The translations under genes and the position numbers were made by a program. From NCBI GenBank assembly GCA_963169105.1, contig OY720638.1, forward strand, positions 9,224,749 to 9,288,748: 64,000 nucleotides of DNA, in the 5' to 3' direction. Positions 10,901-23,259 of this stretch are shown in pieces (position 1 is the stretch's first letter; every line of letters starts with the position of its first letter). The notes under the pieces are model-generated. The model was not told the DNA's origin. It saw nothing but the letters and a program-made list of their open reading frames with translations, and ran no database searches. The DNA comes from Ceriagrion tenellum (Eukaryota; Arthropoda; Insecta; Odonata; Coenagrionidae).

Positions 10901-13900
10901 ACTTTCAAAGGTGGCAGGCTGAAATGAAGTCACCGAAGAAAAAATTGGTTTCCCATAGATCTTCCGTGAATAAAAAGGCCCATAACCTTGACCTGTCTTC
11001 CTTAAATAGGTCCAGGATAATATTAGTTCATAGCGGTCCACGAGAATTTGGATCGTGTGAGCGAAGTTAACAAGTTCCTACTGAAGTAACACGCAAAACG
11101 CGCCTCCCTGTGCAGTTATAACTTGAGAAACATCTGAGATTGAACATTTGCGAATATATTTATACCATCAACTTAACAAAAGGTATGTTCTCATTTGAAA
11201 TCCTCACTCAACGCTGCTATATACAAGATTCCAATGTAGTTTTGAGCCCAGAACCCATTGTCGTGGGATACGGATACATTTGTATACGCTAACGCCCAAC
11301 GTTGCGTTTTCGCAGCATTAAATTTTCAAGTAATAATATATGCCTTAAGGAATAACTTCATGTCATGACTGAAGCACGATGACACATTATAGTATTGTTA
11401 AATCAATTTAAGGTTTAATTATCGCTATGTAATTGGCCCGGAATTATTAATTAAGACGCAGTTCGGAAAACGATGTAAAATGCACAATTTCTATAGGCTA
11501 TAAAAATTCTCTGAAAAGGAAAAATAAAGTTGCGATTTCGCAAAGTTGGGATGAAATGGGTTAAGAATAATATCTCCAAAAGCTCATTACTGTACGCCTA
11601 TGGGAGTCCACCTGGGGCCGCACGATGTCAAAACATTATCAGAGTCAGTAATGAACGGCAAAGAGAAATCAGGTGTCATCAGCTGACATTGACACTTTCT
11701 CGATGCGCATAATACAGACCGTGAGCATTGAAAATCCCAAATTCCAAGTCGGTCGCATCTGGTGGGTCACAATCGGCGCCTGAGGCGCGCATTTCAATGG
11801 ACGCGTATTCTGCATCGCACACGCTCGAGGGGATAAAGATATCCAGCCGACGTGTTTCTTCTGCAAAATACCATTATTTTGATGTGTATCGTAAAATTGA
11901 TCGACAAGTAATCTGGAACATTGGCCGAGCGAAAACATATTTTCGGGAGGACAACTCCAAGAAACCTTCAATCAATTTTTCAAATATTCCCAATACTAAT
12001 TTTATAATGTTATTTTGTACTTTGATTAATCCTTTTCATTAGGGACACACATATAAATCTAAATGCTTCTATATCGGTGTTAGGTATCACGTATTTGTGC
12101 CTGTTATTCATCATTCCATTTTTCTCAATGTTGGATTTGTTTTCAGATGTATACATGCATCAAAGAGCCATGCAAATTCAGTGACGATAGTAGATACAGC
12201 CATTTGCTTTGATTTCCCCTTAATCTGAAAAATTTCGAACTAAACCAAACGGAACCAATACTTGCGAGCAAACATTTTGTGTAGTAATACTATGAGATCA
12301 GTGTTTAAAAAGTAATGCTGAAATTTACCTCTGCTTGCTACTCGCGAGTAGTACTCGATATTTTCAAATTGGGTTTAGGTTCATAGATTACGTCAAAAAC
12401 AGCTCCCGAAATCAGCAAGAGGGATGGATCCAACAAATCTCCGGCAACTTTCATTCAATTTTTAGGTTTAGGATGACATTATTTAGGTATTGCTTACATT
12501 CGTTGTGAATCTTAAGCCAATCACATATTGCAGTTTCTCTTTCTCCCTTTTATGCAAACGACATAGCTATTGGTTAAATGCTTGTAGGTAGGGTAATTTT
12601 CCTGTCGTCAATAACGGTTACATTAACGCTAAAGTAGTATGTATGCAAAATATTCTTATCGACAAAAAAATGGTCCACAGATTTCCTGGAAGATAGAAAA
12701 ACTGGGACTCACTGTATGACAAATTTCTTAAATACTCAATTCACGGTGCTGAAATTTAATGTAGGAATTCCTAAATATTGTGTATTTAGCCAAACTGTAA
12801 ACACTTACGCAGAGCTTGGGAAGGAAATCCACCTCGCTTGCACCGTCACTCGTGGGCAGACTTGAGTTGAGTGAGTTGAACTTCAAAGAGACCCCAGAAT
12901 GACTGCCAGTTGTCATTTATATACTGATTCGGAGATATTTGATACTTATGCTGGAGTCCCACTGCAGGGGATCTTTTCTCGTACTCCATTATTGCTCCAT
13001 GTAACATAATGCCCGTGACAAGGGGAAAATTCGAGACTCGTACAGAGCATATGTAGTTTCTCTTCCCACTCCACCTCATTCTTCTCAAAAAGCAATGTGG
13101 CTCTTCTAGCATTTCGGGGGACTAATGGAAATAAGAGTCCGAGATAATCTTATGGGTTAAACTACAAATGAGATTGAATCTTCAATACATTTTGAACAAA
13201 TATTCGTTGCATAATGTTTATTTGCAGGGGAGTCAATAGTGCTTATTACTGACGGAGACATTTTTTCAAATTTCCTTTTTGTTTTATAAAAATGTCCCTA
13301 TGACCAAATTACTCTAGTGTGAAGAGTTGACCTGCGTCGTTGCCCTCGGCCACGAAATTTTTTTAATCGGCACACAGAGAAATGTTTTTCAAACACCAGA
13401 CATCTCACACAAAAACACTAAATGTTTTAAGCACGTAATAGTTTGCATAGACCATTCACCACAAACTAAGCAAAAGGTAACTGAATGGTTTAAGCACCTG
13501 AGTGGCATCCTTACCATTTTAGCAAAAACTATTTGGCTCTAATTAAAAAGAACAACACGGCCAATGGCGAAGAAGCCTTCAGAGAAAAATTTCATGAGTA
13601 AGCAAAAGTGACTCTAAGGAGAACAGTTGAATTCTGAATACGTCAGTAAATAAAGGGAAGCCAAGAATCAGGTTGTATGTATATACGTATAAAAAACCTG
13701 GATAAAATCTGATCACAAATTTGAGTTGCCCGCATGAATATATATAAGAATCACTAAGATTATTAGCAGAAACAAAAGATGTGATGATCAGCGAAATCAA
13801 ACAAACAGTTATACGGCGATATTTTGAAGGTTTAGAATATCCTACATGGGATTACAGGCGGCCTGGAATTGAACATACATTGTACCCTAAAAATTATGAA

Positions 13901-14932
13901 TGACTCCACTTAGCAGAATTATAGGAAATTCGTCATCAGGTTTGCGAAATGGCGTGCGAGACGTTAAAAATTCGATGTATAATGTATATGGCCAAACAGG
14001 ATATTCAAATATCATGATAATTGTTCCTTCTCTAGGGATTTTTCATTTTTCCGTACTAAAACATCACTGTCATCACAAATTACGAAACTTGCAACTTTTA
14101 CGCATCATAAAATACATATTTTTGAAACCAATACGGTTCTTTCCATTGAAAAAGTTTAATTTCATCGTGCTTGACGGAGGGTACCACAAGGAAGATAATA
14201 ATGGAGGAACACCTTTAAATGTTGAGGGAAGCAGGGTCCGCAGTTGGTGCGGTCACAATGTGGCCCAGCACCTCACTCTACGCTTACTTTGGCCACCTAA
14301 TCGCCTCATAATATCTCCTGAATGGCAACAAATTAATAGATGAAAATATTGCTGTAAGGGCTATAACACTGCCAATCTATGCGTTTTGCCTGACTTACAA
14401 CACGTAGTTTTATGTATTTCCCGGTTATCTGTACGAATAAATTACACTACAAAGTTACTCCACCCGTTAGGGAAAATATTTTTATCCATAATTATCCGTT
14501 TTCCTCATCAACTTACAATCAACTTACAACAGATTGTCGTCTTATCTTTAGAAGTACTTTAAGCCCTAGGTAAATTCCTGGAATCTATACATTTCCCTGA
14601 TACTCTGGTCCACATTAGACGGCTATCAATCGAGTAAATGGACAGCTAGCTCCTCGCCTACTCCGCACCATCTATGGCTAGCGGGTAACTCCCCTACTCC
14701 GAGTACATAGAAAAGGTAACACCATCCCTGTTACCCCCGCCCCGCCTAACTCGTATTATGACGGAAAACAGTCTAGAGGGCGAGCGGTGACCTGCACTAC
14801 GCTAGGCTCTCTACCTCTACCAGATGGAGAGGTTTGAATGGAAGAGAAAAGTCACTGACCTAGGTCAAGCAACGTTGTCAAGAGGTGGACGTCACATACG
14901 GCTTGATGTGAAGGGTGCTCTACGGGGAGGGA
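10901..14932. other. 4 kb without a recognised gene
   Basis: AT-rich sequence. The longest ORF (13900-14343, plus, 147 codons) has no recognised motif and no splice or promoter context, and the other ORFs are short. A GC-richer patch at about 14630-14930 precedes the mariner insertion but shows no coding signature. Confidence 0.5.
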
Positions 14933-14934
14933 TA

Positions 14935-16218
14935 CACAGTGTGTCCCATAAGTTTTAAGACTGTGGATATAAAAGAAGCCAAAAAATAACAAACATCTTT
15001 CAACAAATTTTTTATTCAAAATAATCTCCATTAGAAGTAATACACATGTTGGAACGATCTTTCAGCCTTTTCACGCCTTTCAAAAACTCCTCTTTTGAAA
15101 TACTGTTTAACTTTATTGTCACGGCTTCTTGTATCTCGTCTATCGACGCAAAATGGTTCTCTTTCATGTTCATCTTTAATTTGGGGAACAGGAAGTAGTT
15201 AGGGGGACACAAATCAGGCGAGTACGATGGGTGGGTGAGCACAGGAACCATTTTTTTGCCAAAAATTGAGTGTTAATCGCCGCGATATGCGCTGGTGCGT
15301 TATCGTGCAAGAGGAAAAAAGAACAATCTCTCTACAACTCGGGTCTAACACGCGCAATTCTTTTGCAAAGGCGATCCAGCACTTGTTGGTAGAATGAAGC
15401 ATTCACAGTAGTACCTTGAGGAACAAATTCTTTGTGGACGATGCCTTTGGAGTCAAAATAAAATGACCAACCATGTCTTAATTTTTGATTTTTGAAAACG
15501 CAATTTTTTTGGTTGCGGCGAATTTTCGCCGACCCACTCAGCACTTCGGCGTTTCGTTTCAGGACCGTATGCGAGAAAATTCGGCAGTGTTTCAATCATT
15601 TTCAGCAAGGCATGTGCGTGAGAAACTCGTTGCTGTCGCTATTCGGCGGTTAGCGCGTGTGGAACGAAACGCGCGCACAGCTTCCTTTTCTTCAAATCGT
15701 TCGTAATAATGCGTTATACGATGGTTTTTGGGATTCCAGTTAGTTCTTCTATCAAATTACAGCTCGCATTACAATGGTCCTTAAACACAGCTACAACTTT
15801 AGCTATGTTTTCGTTACTCTTCGTGACGCATGGCCGTCCGCTCCTTTCGTCGTCTTCAACCGACTCTCTACCCTCCGCAAAAAGGTTATACCACCGAAAA
15901 ACAGTAGCACGAGACATAACAGATCCACCATAAGCCAATTTTAACATTTCAAACGTTTTATTCGCACTTTTACCAGCTTTAATGCAAAATTTAGTCGCAA
16001 CACGTTCGTTATTTTCATTCATCGTGAAATTATGACCGCGACCACTTTGATACTAACACGCGAACTGCTGCTGAACAGCTGCTTGAAATCCGATGGACTT
16101 GAAACTTTGTGTATAAGGAGAGGAAGATTGTAGTAACTATTTTCCAAAATTTCATGAAGGTAGCGCTAGTAGTACCGATTTTATGGCCACAGTTTTAAAA
16201 CTTATGGGACATACTGTG
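14935..16218 (-). mobile_element. mariner element, 1284 bp, complete ends
   Basis: Both termini are present. The left end begins CACAGTGTGTCCCATAAG and the right end, reverse complemented, begins CACAGTATGTCCCATAAG; the similarity continues for about 33 bp with two mismatches. Both ends are flanked by TA (14933-14934 and 16219-16220), the Tc1/mariner target duplication. The length is the usual 1.3 kb for mariner. The internal transposase reads on the minus strand and is broken. Confidence 0.93.
15012..16022 (-). pseudogene. mariner transposase, frameshifted
   Basis: The start at 16022 (MNENNERVATKF) opens an N-terminal helix-turn-helix domain with ATVFRWYNLFAEGRESVEDD and SGRPCV, typical of mariner. 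The frame stops at 15714. A second frame (15595-15332) holds DSKGIVHKEFVPQGTTVNA. A third keeps the HDNAPAH motif with the second catalytic Asp near 15320. The last frame (15251-15012) has HPSYSPDLCPPNYFLFPK. Mariner proteins use D,D34D catalysis. The third Asp position, normally in PDLAP-D-Y, is Asn here. With at least three frame breaks and a lost catalytic residue, it is inactive. Confidence 0.9.
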
Positions 16219-16445
16219 TATTTAGAGGGATAATGGAAGAGACTTAAGATAAGGACGTGGCCGAAGATCCAATCTGAGATCTGTGTATTGCGAATGCATT
16301 TGAGATACCATTACAGCGTGCCTTAGAAGGAAAGGATTCACAAGAATTGAAGGAAGTTATTCATACGGAGATAAAGGTGTTCATAGAATAAACCACTTGG
16401 GACATAGTTAAGACGCCACCAGATAGAAATGTTATTAGTTTTAGA

Positions 16446-16493
16446 AGTTTTAACAAACTAATTTAAGCCAGTTTTAACAAACTAATTTAAGCC
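16446..16493. repeat. 24-bp perfect tandem duplication
   Basis: AGTTTTAACAAACTAATTTA plus AGCC occurs twice head to tail (16446-16469, 16470-16493), directly upstream of the LINE 5' region. It could be part of that LINE's 5' UTR or a local slippage duplication. Confidence 0.9.
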
Positions 16494-16494
16494 G

Positions 16495-19400
16495 TGACCC
16501 GGTGTGTCAGTACACCGCATATACCTCCTAGTAGTGGGTCGCGGGCAACGGTATGCTGGCTCTCAAGGTAGTCCTTTCAGAAGGGATCCTAGCTTGAGTA
16601 GAATAGTGAAAGTGGGCCTAGGGTATTACTATGCTTCGGTTTCTCTTGTGGCATACAGGCGAAAATGTGCCAAAACTGACCGGTAGAGCGCCGTAACCGT
16701 TAGCAGGGAAAGCTGCACGTGGTGCGGGTACTGCAAAGGCTGGTAACCTTGCATACTCTATTATTATTTACTCATAACAGTCACAGAGTAGCCTCGGACG
16801 GCCGAAGCCACGATGGGCGGCGGAAGCTGAATAAGGTTGGCCCATCAAGATACAGATATAGTACGACCTAGACTATTGGCATTTGGAATGAGAGAGGAGT
16901 ATATGGAAAGGAGCATGAGTTGTAGAATGAAATGAAAGTGAGATGAATGGATGTTTTGTGTGTATGTGAAACTAAGCGCAAGGGGCGGTATGTAGTTACT
17001 ATAGATGGGAAAGATCTGGCATTGTGATCAGGACTTGACGATAATATACACGGAAGTCAAGGTGTAGGACTCATTCTTAATGAGAGAGCTAAGTTACTAG
17101 TACGGAAGTACGAGTAAATATCCCCTACATTGCTATGGGTTCGCATGAAAGTAGGTATTAGGAGAGTTGTGATTGTGGCGTGCTATGCACCAGTGAATGG
17201 AGAGAGTGACTGTGTGAAAGATGAGTTTTGGGAAAAACTGAGAGAGGTTTTGAATGAATGTGGCCCTGGTGAGGGAATAATTATACTAGGTGACATGAAT
17301 TTCTGGGTTGGTGTGAGGCGGAATGGATCTAAGAGAGTGATTGGGCCATTTGGTGACTCTCGAAGGAATGGTAATGGAGAAAACTTGGTGAGTGTGTGCT
17401 TGAAAAAAGGATTGTTTATATCGAATGCATGGTATAGACATAAGAGAATACATATGTATACTTGGCAAAGGGGCGATTGTAAAAGCATGATTGATTTAGT
17501 TGTGTATGTTGAGATTTTGAGAGAGTAAGTGTGGGACACGAGAGTGATGAGGGGTGCTGAATGTGGAACAAACCACTATTTTTTAATCTCCAAAGTGAAT
17601 CTGGGCGGAAAGTGGGTGCCAAGGAAGAATGTTGCGCGTAAGCAGTTGAGAATATAAGTGGAGAGGTTGCTAGAATGCGAGGTAAGAATGCAGTATGGTT
17701 GCATGCTTGAGGAGGCTCTATCCTTGAAGCAGAGATAATGGGACGAGTATTTCAGAAACGAGAATGTGAATGATACATGAGAGTGTTTAAAGGACTGATT
17801 GTAGAATGTGCCGAAATTGTATATGGAAAAGAAGTGGTAGGAAGAATGAAAGGTGATGCTTGGTGGAATGAAGAAGTGAAAATTGCAGTCATGGGAAAGA
17901 AAGAGGCATAAAAGAATATGATTGTTGCCAAATATGAGGAAGAGCGTACTAAGGGATGTGATATTTACATTATGAAAAAGAATGAATGCAAAATCGTTGT
18001 GAAAGAGAGCAGAGAGAAATGCGTGCGGATGAAGCTAGCAAGATGCAGAGCAATTCTGAAGGCAGAGCAATTTTGAAGCTTTTTATAGCTGTTTTGGAAG
18101 TGGGTAAAAAGGGCTAAGATTGGTGAAAGCATGGGAATGAATGTGGTAATGAACAAAAGTGGAGATATCGTGTAGGATGAGAGCAATGACAGGGACTGCT
18201 GGAGGGAGTATTTTGAAGAATTATACAATAATGTTACAGAAGCTGAGGATGAGCCCAGCGAAGTATTATGCGAGAATGTGATGATGGAAAAGGAGATCAG
18301 TGAGAATGAGGTCCTAACAGCTGTGAGAGTATTGAAAAATGAGAAGGACGTAGATGAAATGTTGAAGTGTGTGTAATTTACTCATTTGTCGGCTGTGTGA
18401 ACTATATACTTTATGCTTACAGGCTTCTGTTGTTCCAGTGGATTGGAAGAGTGCAATCATCATTCCATTGTAAAAAGGGAAGAGAGGAAAGACCAAATTT
18501 AATAATTAACGGGCCATTAGTTTATTGAGCATTCCGGGAAAAATTTTTAGCAAAATTTTAATCGAAAGAGTGAGGAATATTACTTCTGACTGGATATGGG
18601 GTGAGGAGTGAGGGTTTCTGCCTGGGAAAGGATGTAGTGACCAGCTTTTCGCACTTCAGCCAGTGATAGAAAAATGTAAGGGCGTCAGAAAGAAAATATA
18701 TTGTGCGTTTGTTGATATAGAGAAGGCATATGACAGGGTAAATAGAAAGAAGTTGTGGAAGGTTTTGAGAGACTATGGAGTGAATGGGCAGTTACTGAAT
18801 GTTATGATGACGATGTATGACAACAGTAAGGAAAGTGTAAGAGTTTACGGGGTTCTGAGTGATTGGTTTGTAATAAATCGGGGTGTAAAGCAAGGATGCG
18901 TAATGACTCCATGGCTGTTTAATGTATTTGTGGATAAATGTGTTAGAGACGCATGTAGTGAAAATGAGGGTGTTTTGATTGGAAATGTACACGTGCGAGT
19001 TCTACAATATGCGGATGATGCTGATTTGATCTCAGACAGTCAACAGGGATTACAGAAGCTCCTAGATAAGTTTTGTGAATCAACGGAGAGAATGGAATTG
19101 AAGGTAAATGCGAGCAAGACTAAAGTAGTAGTTTTTGATAAGGAGAATAGGGAGAATAACTGTGTGATGAGTGCGAATTGGTGAAGTAATTGAACAAGTG
19201 GATGAATTTGTGTACTTAGGTAAGATGTTTGCGAAAGATGGACGGATAAATGAGGAGATAAAGAGATGTGCGAATGCTGGAAGGAAAGTGGTAGGTAGCA
19301 TGTGGACCATATAAAGGAATGAGTGCCTGTCTAAGGAAGCGAAAATAGCCGTGTTCAAAAGTGAACTTCTCCCCACATTTTTGTACGGTCGTGAAACATG

Positions 19401-19900
19401 GGTATGTCAGGATAGACATAAGAGTAGACTGAACGCCGTGGGTATAAGTTATCTGAGGAGTGTTTGCGGCAGAAGTAGGATGGATAGGGTCAGGAATGAG
19501 CGGGTAATAAATGAATGTGGGTTAGACGCTCCAGTAATAGACATATATGAAAGGAGTGTGCTTCGTTGGTTTGGCCATATTGAGAGAAAGGATGAGAGTC
19601 GAATAATTAAACAGATAAATAAGAGTGAAATGAATGGTACGAGAGATAGACGTAGGCCGAGAAAGTTGTGGTTGAATGTGGTTAAGGAAATTCTTACTAG
19701 GAATATTAGGAGTCATAAAAACAGGAGAGTATTTTTGAAGAAGTGTGTGGGGGTAAATGAAGCAAAAGAGGTTTGCAAGGATAGGTCAGTATGGAGGAAA
19801 TTATTGAAGCAGATTTAGGAGTACAAATATGTATTTATGAGTGAAACTTTGTGATTGTGACTACCCCAGAAGGGAAGATGCAAGAAAAGGGAAGGAAATA
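16495..19900 (+). pseudogene. RTE-like non-LTR retrotransposon, near full length but broken
   Basis: A GC-richer 5' segment (16495-16870) precedes an APE-type endonuclease: CVCETKRKGRYV near 16960, then VVIVACYAPVNGESD, GIIILGDMN and TWQRGDCKSMIDLVV (17130-17525). A linker region follows with several stops. The RT (18663-19184) shows VDIEKAYDRVNRKKLW, NRGVKQGCVMTPWLFN and the catalytic box YADDADLIS. The C-terminal domain (19351-19818) has LPTFLYGRETWV and SVLRWFGHIERKDESR. This arrangement and C-terminal motif are typical of RTE-like elements, but the clade is inferred. At least ten stops or frameshifts break the ORF. The 3' end after 19818 is short. Confidence 0.85.
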
Positions 19901-21568
19901 ATTCTTGTTCTTGTTAATGCACATGATATTCTGATATCCTCTCAGATTCAGCAATGAGCAATAAAAGAATAAAGAGAGGCTTAATGAAGAAAGTAGGCGT
20001 GAGAGACCTATCCCTTTCCCGCTTCTCTCTTCGAATAGAAATCACTTAGTCTGTGGACTTTATCTCGAAGACTGATTGTGTCATGTGAAACTTTGTGGAA
20101 CTTGCTTAATCTCTCCCGCTGCCGCCTATTTATGTATCACAACCTATTTGCATATCAATACATGTGGTTCACTGACTGATGTACTTGTCCTCGATCCTCG
20201 TAAGCCTCTTCAATATCAGATACAGATGACTCAGAAATCCTGAAAGAAAGTAACCACGACACGAGCCCTGATTTATTCATTTCTGAAACATATCAGGGGG
20301 TAATTATTTAAGTGAAAAATACGGTAAGGGAGAGGCAAAAAATACATTTCGCCAAAAAGTTTACATACAGTCCGACAACACTTTCCCTAAAAATTCTGAA
20401 CTGAATGAAAATTCGGAAATCGTAAAATAACCAGCGATTAGTTGGGATTTGTTGTTTTCATTTTGTTGATGATATTATAGAGTACAAATCGTTACACTGA
20501 TAACATAGATATGAGATGTAAAAATATGTGCAATGGTAGGCGGACAAACACCTTCAAAATGCGAGCTGTCAAAAAGGAAATCTAAATGGAAGATAACATT
20601 GTTATTTTATTCTTTCGTTCGAGCTGTCACTAGTGAGTTGTATTTATTAGTCTTTCACAAAGCTTCCCCTACTTCATTTGAGGGCTCCTCACTGCTGCTC
20701 ACCATGAAAACTAAGAGAAGTGCAATGATTGAGAAAAGGGACCAGTGGTGATAGGTTTTTTTTACAAAACTGGAAGAGAATCTTGCAATATAGCATTTAC
20801 ATAAACGGGTATTCCTTTCAAATCTACCCTTTATCCTAAACTGTTTTTTCATATTACTATATCTAAGCTTCCCAAACTAAATTTTACGTGTATTGTTTAA
20901 AAGTAACGAGCTGACCAAGCCGCCGCAAAATGCCAGGGGTCACCGGCGGAGGTCTCCGTCTCCATCATCCCAGCCAGTCTTTTCAGTTAAGTGGGTTAAG
21001 TTTATATTTCATAATTTTAGTAAACAGTAGAACAAATGCTGTTTTTGAAGGAAAAAAGGCCGAAGAGTTTGGATGAAACAAATTGTTTCAGGGAATCTAA
21101 ATGCAATGCGTGTATTCCACCGCCCGAGTAGGGAGTGGTTATCTGGCGCCGGGAGCGTGCCTACATCCTAGCGCTATATTGGTAGTCGTGTGCAACGGGT
21201 TGCATAACTCCGGTCACGTAAAAATGCCACCAAGTATGCTCGCCACACACCGCTCCGACACGGCAGTTGTCTTCGTGAGCGGCCAGCTAACTATTGCGCA
21301 GCGCACTGCAGCTGGCGCGGGGAATACGTAACTGTTGCTGTGATGAACGTAGATCAACTGCTTCCTTAACAGTGGCGGCGAAAGGTTGAGGTCAGCCCAT
21401 AAAGTTTTCAGTCACTATACTATAATGGATGATATGTCCAAATTATTTAGCCTAATTATCATGATATTTCACAGTACTTAAACCAAAGTGGTAATTTTCA
21501 TTTCTCTGCAAACAGATTGCCAATGAACTCACATGACAAAAGTTAGCCTGTTTATCAATACGTTTTAG
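19901..21568. other. no recognised feature
   Basis: AT-rich sequence. A GC-richer patch at about 21100-21350 (TCCGACACGGCAGTTG, CTGGCGCGGGG) has an open 76-codon frame, but no family was recognised. Confidence 0.4.
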
Positions 21569-21695
21569 CTCACTCATGTTCCTCCCGTTCCCTTGGACTA
21601 CACCCTTTACGCGGAGGAAGGGATTGCGTGCTCCAATGACCCCTACAACTGGACTGACGGGAGCAATCGTTTGTTCAGCGAGGAACTCGTGCCAG
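21569..21695 (+). CDS. candidate host internal exon
   Basis: The segment is open in one frame from an AG (CGTTTTAG) to a consensus donor GCCAG|GTAAGT at 21695/21696. The encoded peptide includes DYTLYAEEGIACSNDPYNWT and DGSNRLFSEELVP, with balanced protein-like composition and one NWT sequon. The frame stops 3 codons after the donor, as expected for intron sequence. The acceptor has only a modest pyrimidine tract. I do not recognise the protein. The length (127 nt) would leave a phase-1 junction. The evidence is splice signal plus composition only, and no neighbouring exon could be assigned. Confidence 0.5.
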
Positions 21696-22139
21696 GTAAG
21701 TAGAAGGGTGGGAGCTAGACGAAAGGTAATTCGAGTGATGGTGTCACGTTGAAAACAAAGTAATAAAGGACGATGGAATCCACCCCAACCATCAATTTCC
21801 CTGAAAAAAATTTTGTGATGGAAATAAAGACGAAGAAACGTTGAGTTTATGAAGAAATGACTAGTAATAGAGGAGAAATGGAGGGAGGAAATATGTTAAC
21901 AATGAACTAGACACAAGTTGGTTTACAGAGTTATTTATAAAACTCTGGCGAGTAACAAACCGGGCGAAGGAAAACTGATGGAAAGTACAATGCGATTAAA
22001 TAATTCAAACAACAGAGAACATCAGTATGACCATACCATCGATAAGAGTAGCATAAATCCACTATTACTAACCTTGGGATGCCTAAGATTCGATCGCAGT
22101 AAAAGATAATACTTTGGAGAATTAAACTTGAATTAGGCA

Positions 22140-22763
22140 TTTCTAAGGGTTTTACTTACCTTACAATTATATGTGCCGCAGTTTTTGCTCAATTCTGAGA
22201 TAAGTTGTCTTCCAGGAAACTTCTTTCCCCGCAAATGCTTCCCGGTTTCTTACCCCCTCTCATCATCAACACCAATGAATGTAACACTAAAATACAATTC
22301 TTTTAATTTCAGTTCCTTTTTAAACTATTGGGCTCATAAGTTTGCCATCACGAGGGCTGGAATATCCTGGAGTGTACGCAACACGCTTGGCACATGCCCC
22401 TGCTCCTCGAAGTGCGACCGTGACAAGGCTAAGTGCAGCATTCAAACCAATCGGCAAACAAACTGGCTTGCTAAGGACTGACTCTAAGGTGCGGCAGATA
22501 GGACGTGGTTGCGACGCCATCATGGACGAGAGGAGGCACCGGGGTTCTCAATTAGTGCTTTTCGATGGCATGTCATTCGATGACATTCTATGTTAAACGT
22601 CAAATGTCCAATGATTACGCATTTACTGACACAAATATGTAATACAGAACGACATCCGTGTTGCCTTCTACTCTAAGGAAATGACTCACCACGATGTTAA
22701 CACAAGGTTAATGAATCAGTGAAAACCTATGCTCACAGGCATCAATTCAACGCAATTGAGGTT
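22140..22763. other. no recognised feature upstream of the CR1-type LINE
   Basis: The overlapping short ORFs of both strands at about 22320-22600 have no recognised motif. The LINE 5' end is not defined and may lie within this region. Confidence 0.35.
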
Positions 22764-22767
22764 CAAC

Positions 22768-23154
22768 ATGGCCGCCGGTAGGACGACACGTTTATCTCGC
22801 GCTCCTGTGTCTTTCAGTGTTTCTGTGGTTGCTTCATTTCTCTTGCTGGATTTGTCCTTGCGTGTTTGTGCCCTTTTGTGCGGTGAATACTCCCACTGTG
22901 TTGTGAATCAATTTCAACAAGACACTTTCAGCTACAGAAGATATAAATTTTCCGTCTTCTCATCCTGTGGTTTTTCCCGACGTGGTCTTCTTTTTCCCGG
23001 CGACACATCGTCTGGGTCCCGGCGACTACCTGGGCCCTCTCGGGCGAATCTCACGCGCTACCCCCAGTGTGGAACGATTATCCTGCTCCTTGTTTTACTC
23101 TCTGGTGACATCAGTCTCAACCCCGGCCCCTCTTGTGTCCCCCAATTCTTGTGA
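22768..23154 (+). CDS. LINE leader peptide with 2A-like C-terminus
   Basis: Read from the ATG at 22768 (an in-frame ATG also exists at 22729), the leader has a hydrophobic stretch (SFSVSVVASFLLLDL) that could act as a signal-like segment. It has an Arg/Ser-rich middle and ends with TIILLLVLLSGDISLNPGP. In some APE-type LINEs a Leu-rich stretch followed by D-x-E-x-NPGP causes ribosome skipping between Gly and Pro. Here Ser replaces the usual Glu (DISLNPGP). The frame stops seven residues after the motif, so in this copy the endonuclease is no longer fused downstream. The leader's role in retrotransposition is unknown to me. Confidence 0.65.
   Translation: MAAGRTTRLSRAPVSFSVSVVASFLLLDLSLRVCALLCGEYSHCVVNQFQQDTFSYRRYKFSVFSSCGFSRRGLLFPGDTSSGSRRLPGPSRANLTRYPQCGTIILLLVLLSGDISLNPGPSCVPQFL
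23107..23130 (+). other. 2A-like ribosome-skipping motif
   Basis: Codons 23107-23130 encode DISLNPGP. The NPG|P core and the preceding Leu-rich context match 2A peptides. The Glu of the canonical D[VI]ExNPGP is Ser, which may lower efficiency. Confidence 0.7.
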
Positions 23155-23259
23155 ACAAGGTGCTAGTGGCACCGAAATATTAAGAAACTCAGTAAGTGTG
23201 TTCATTTTTTTCTGTTTTTCTGTGTTTAGCGTCTGCCTCTCTCTGGAAAACTGTCAGAC

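Noticed and set aside
13900..14343. 147-codon plus-strand ORF
   Set aside because: No motif, no splice or promoter context, and composition matches the AT-rich surroundings.
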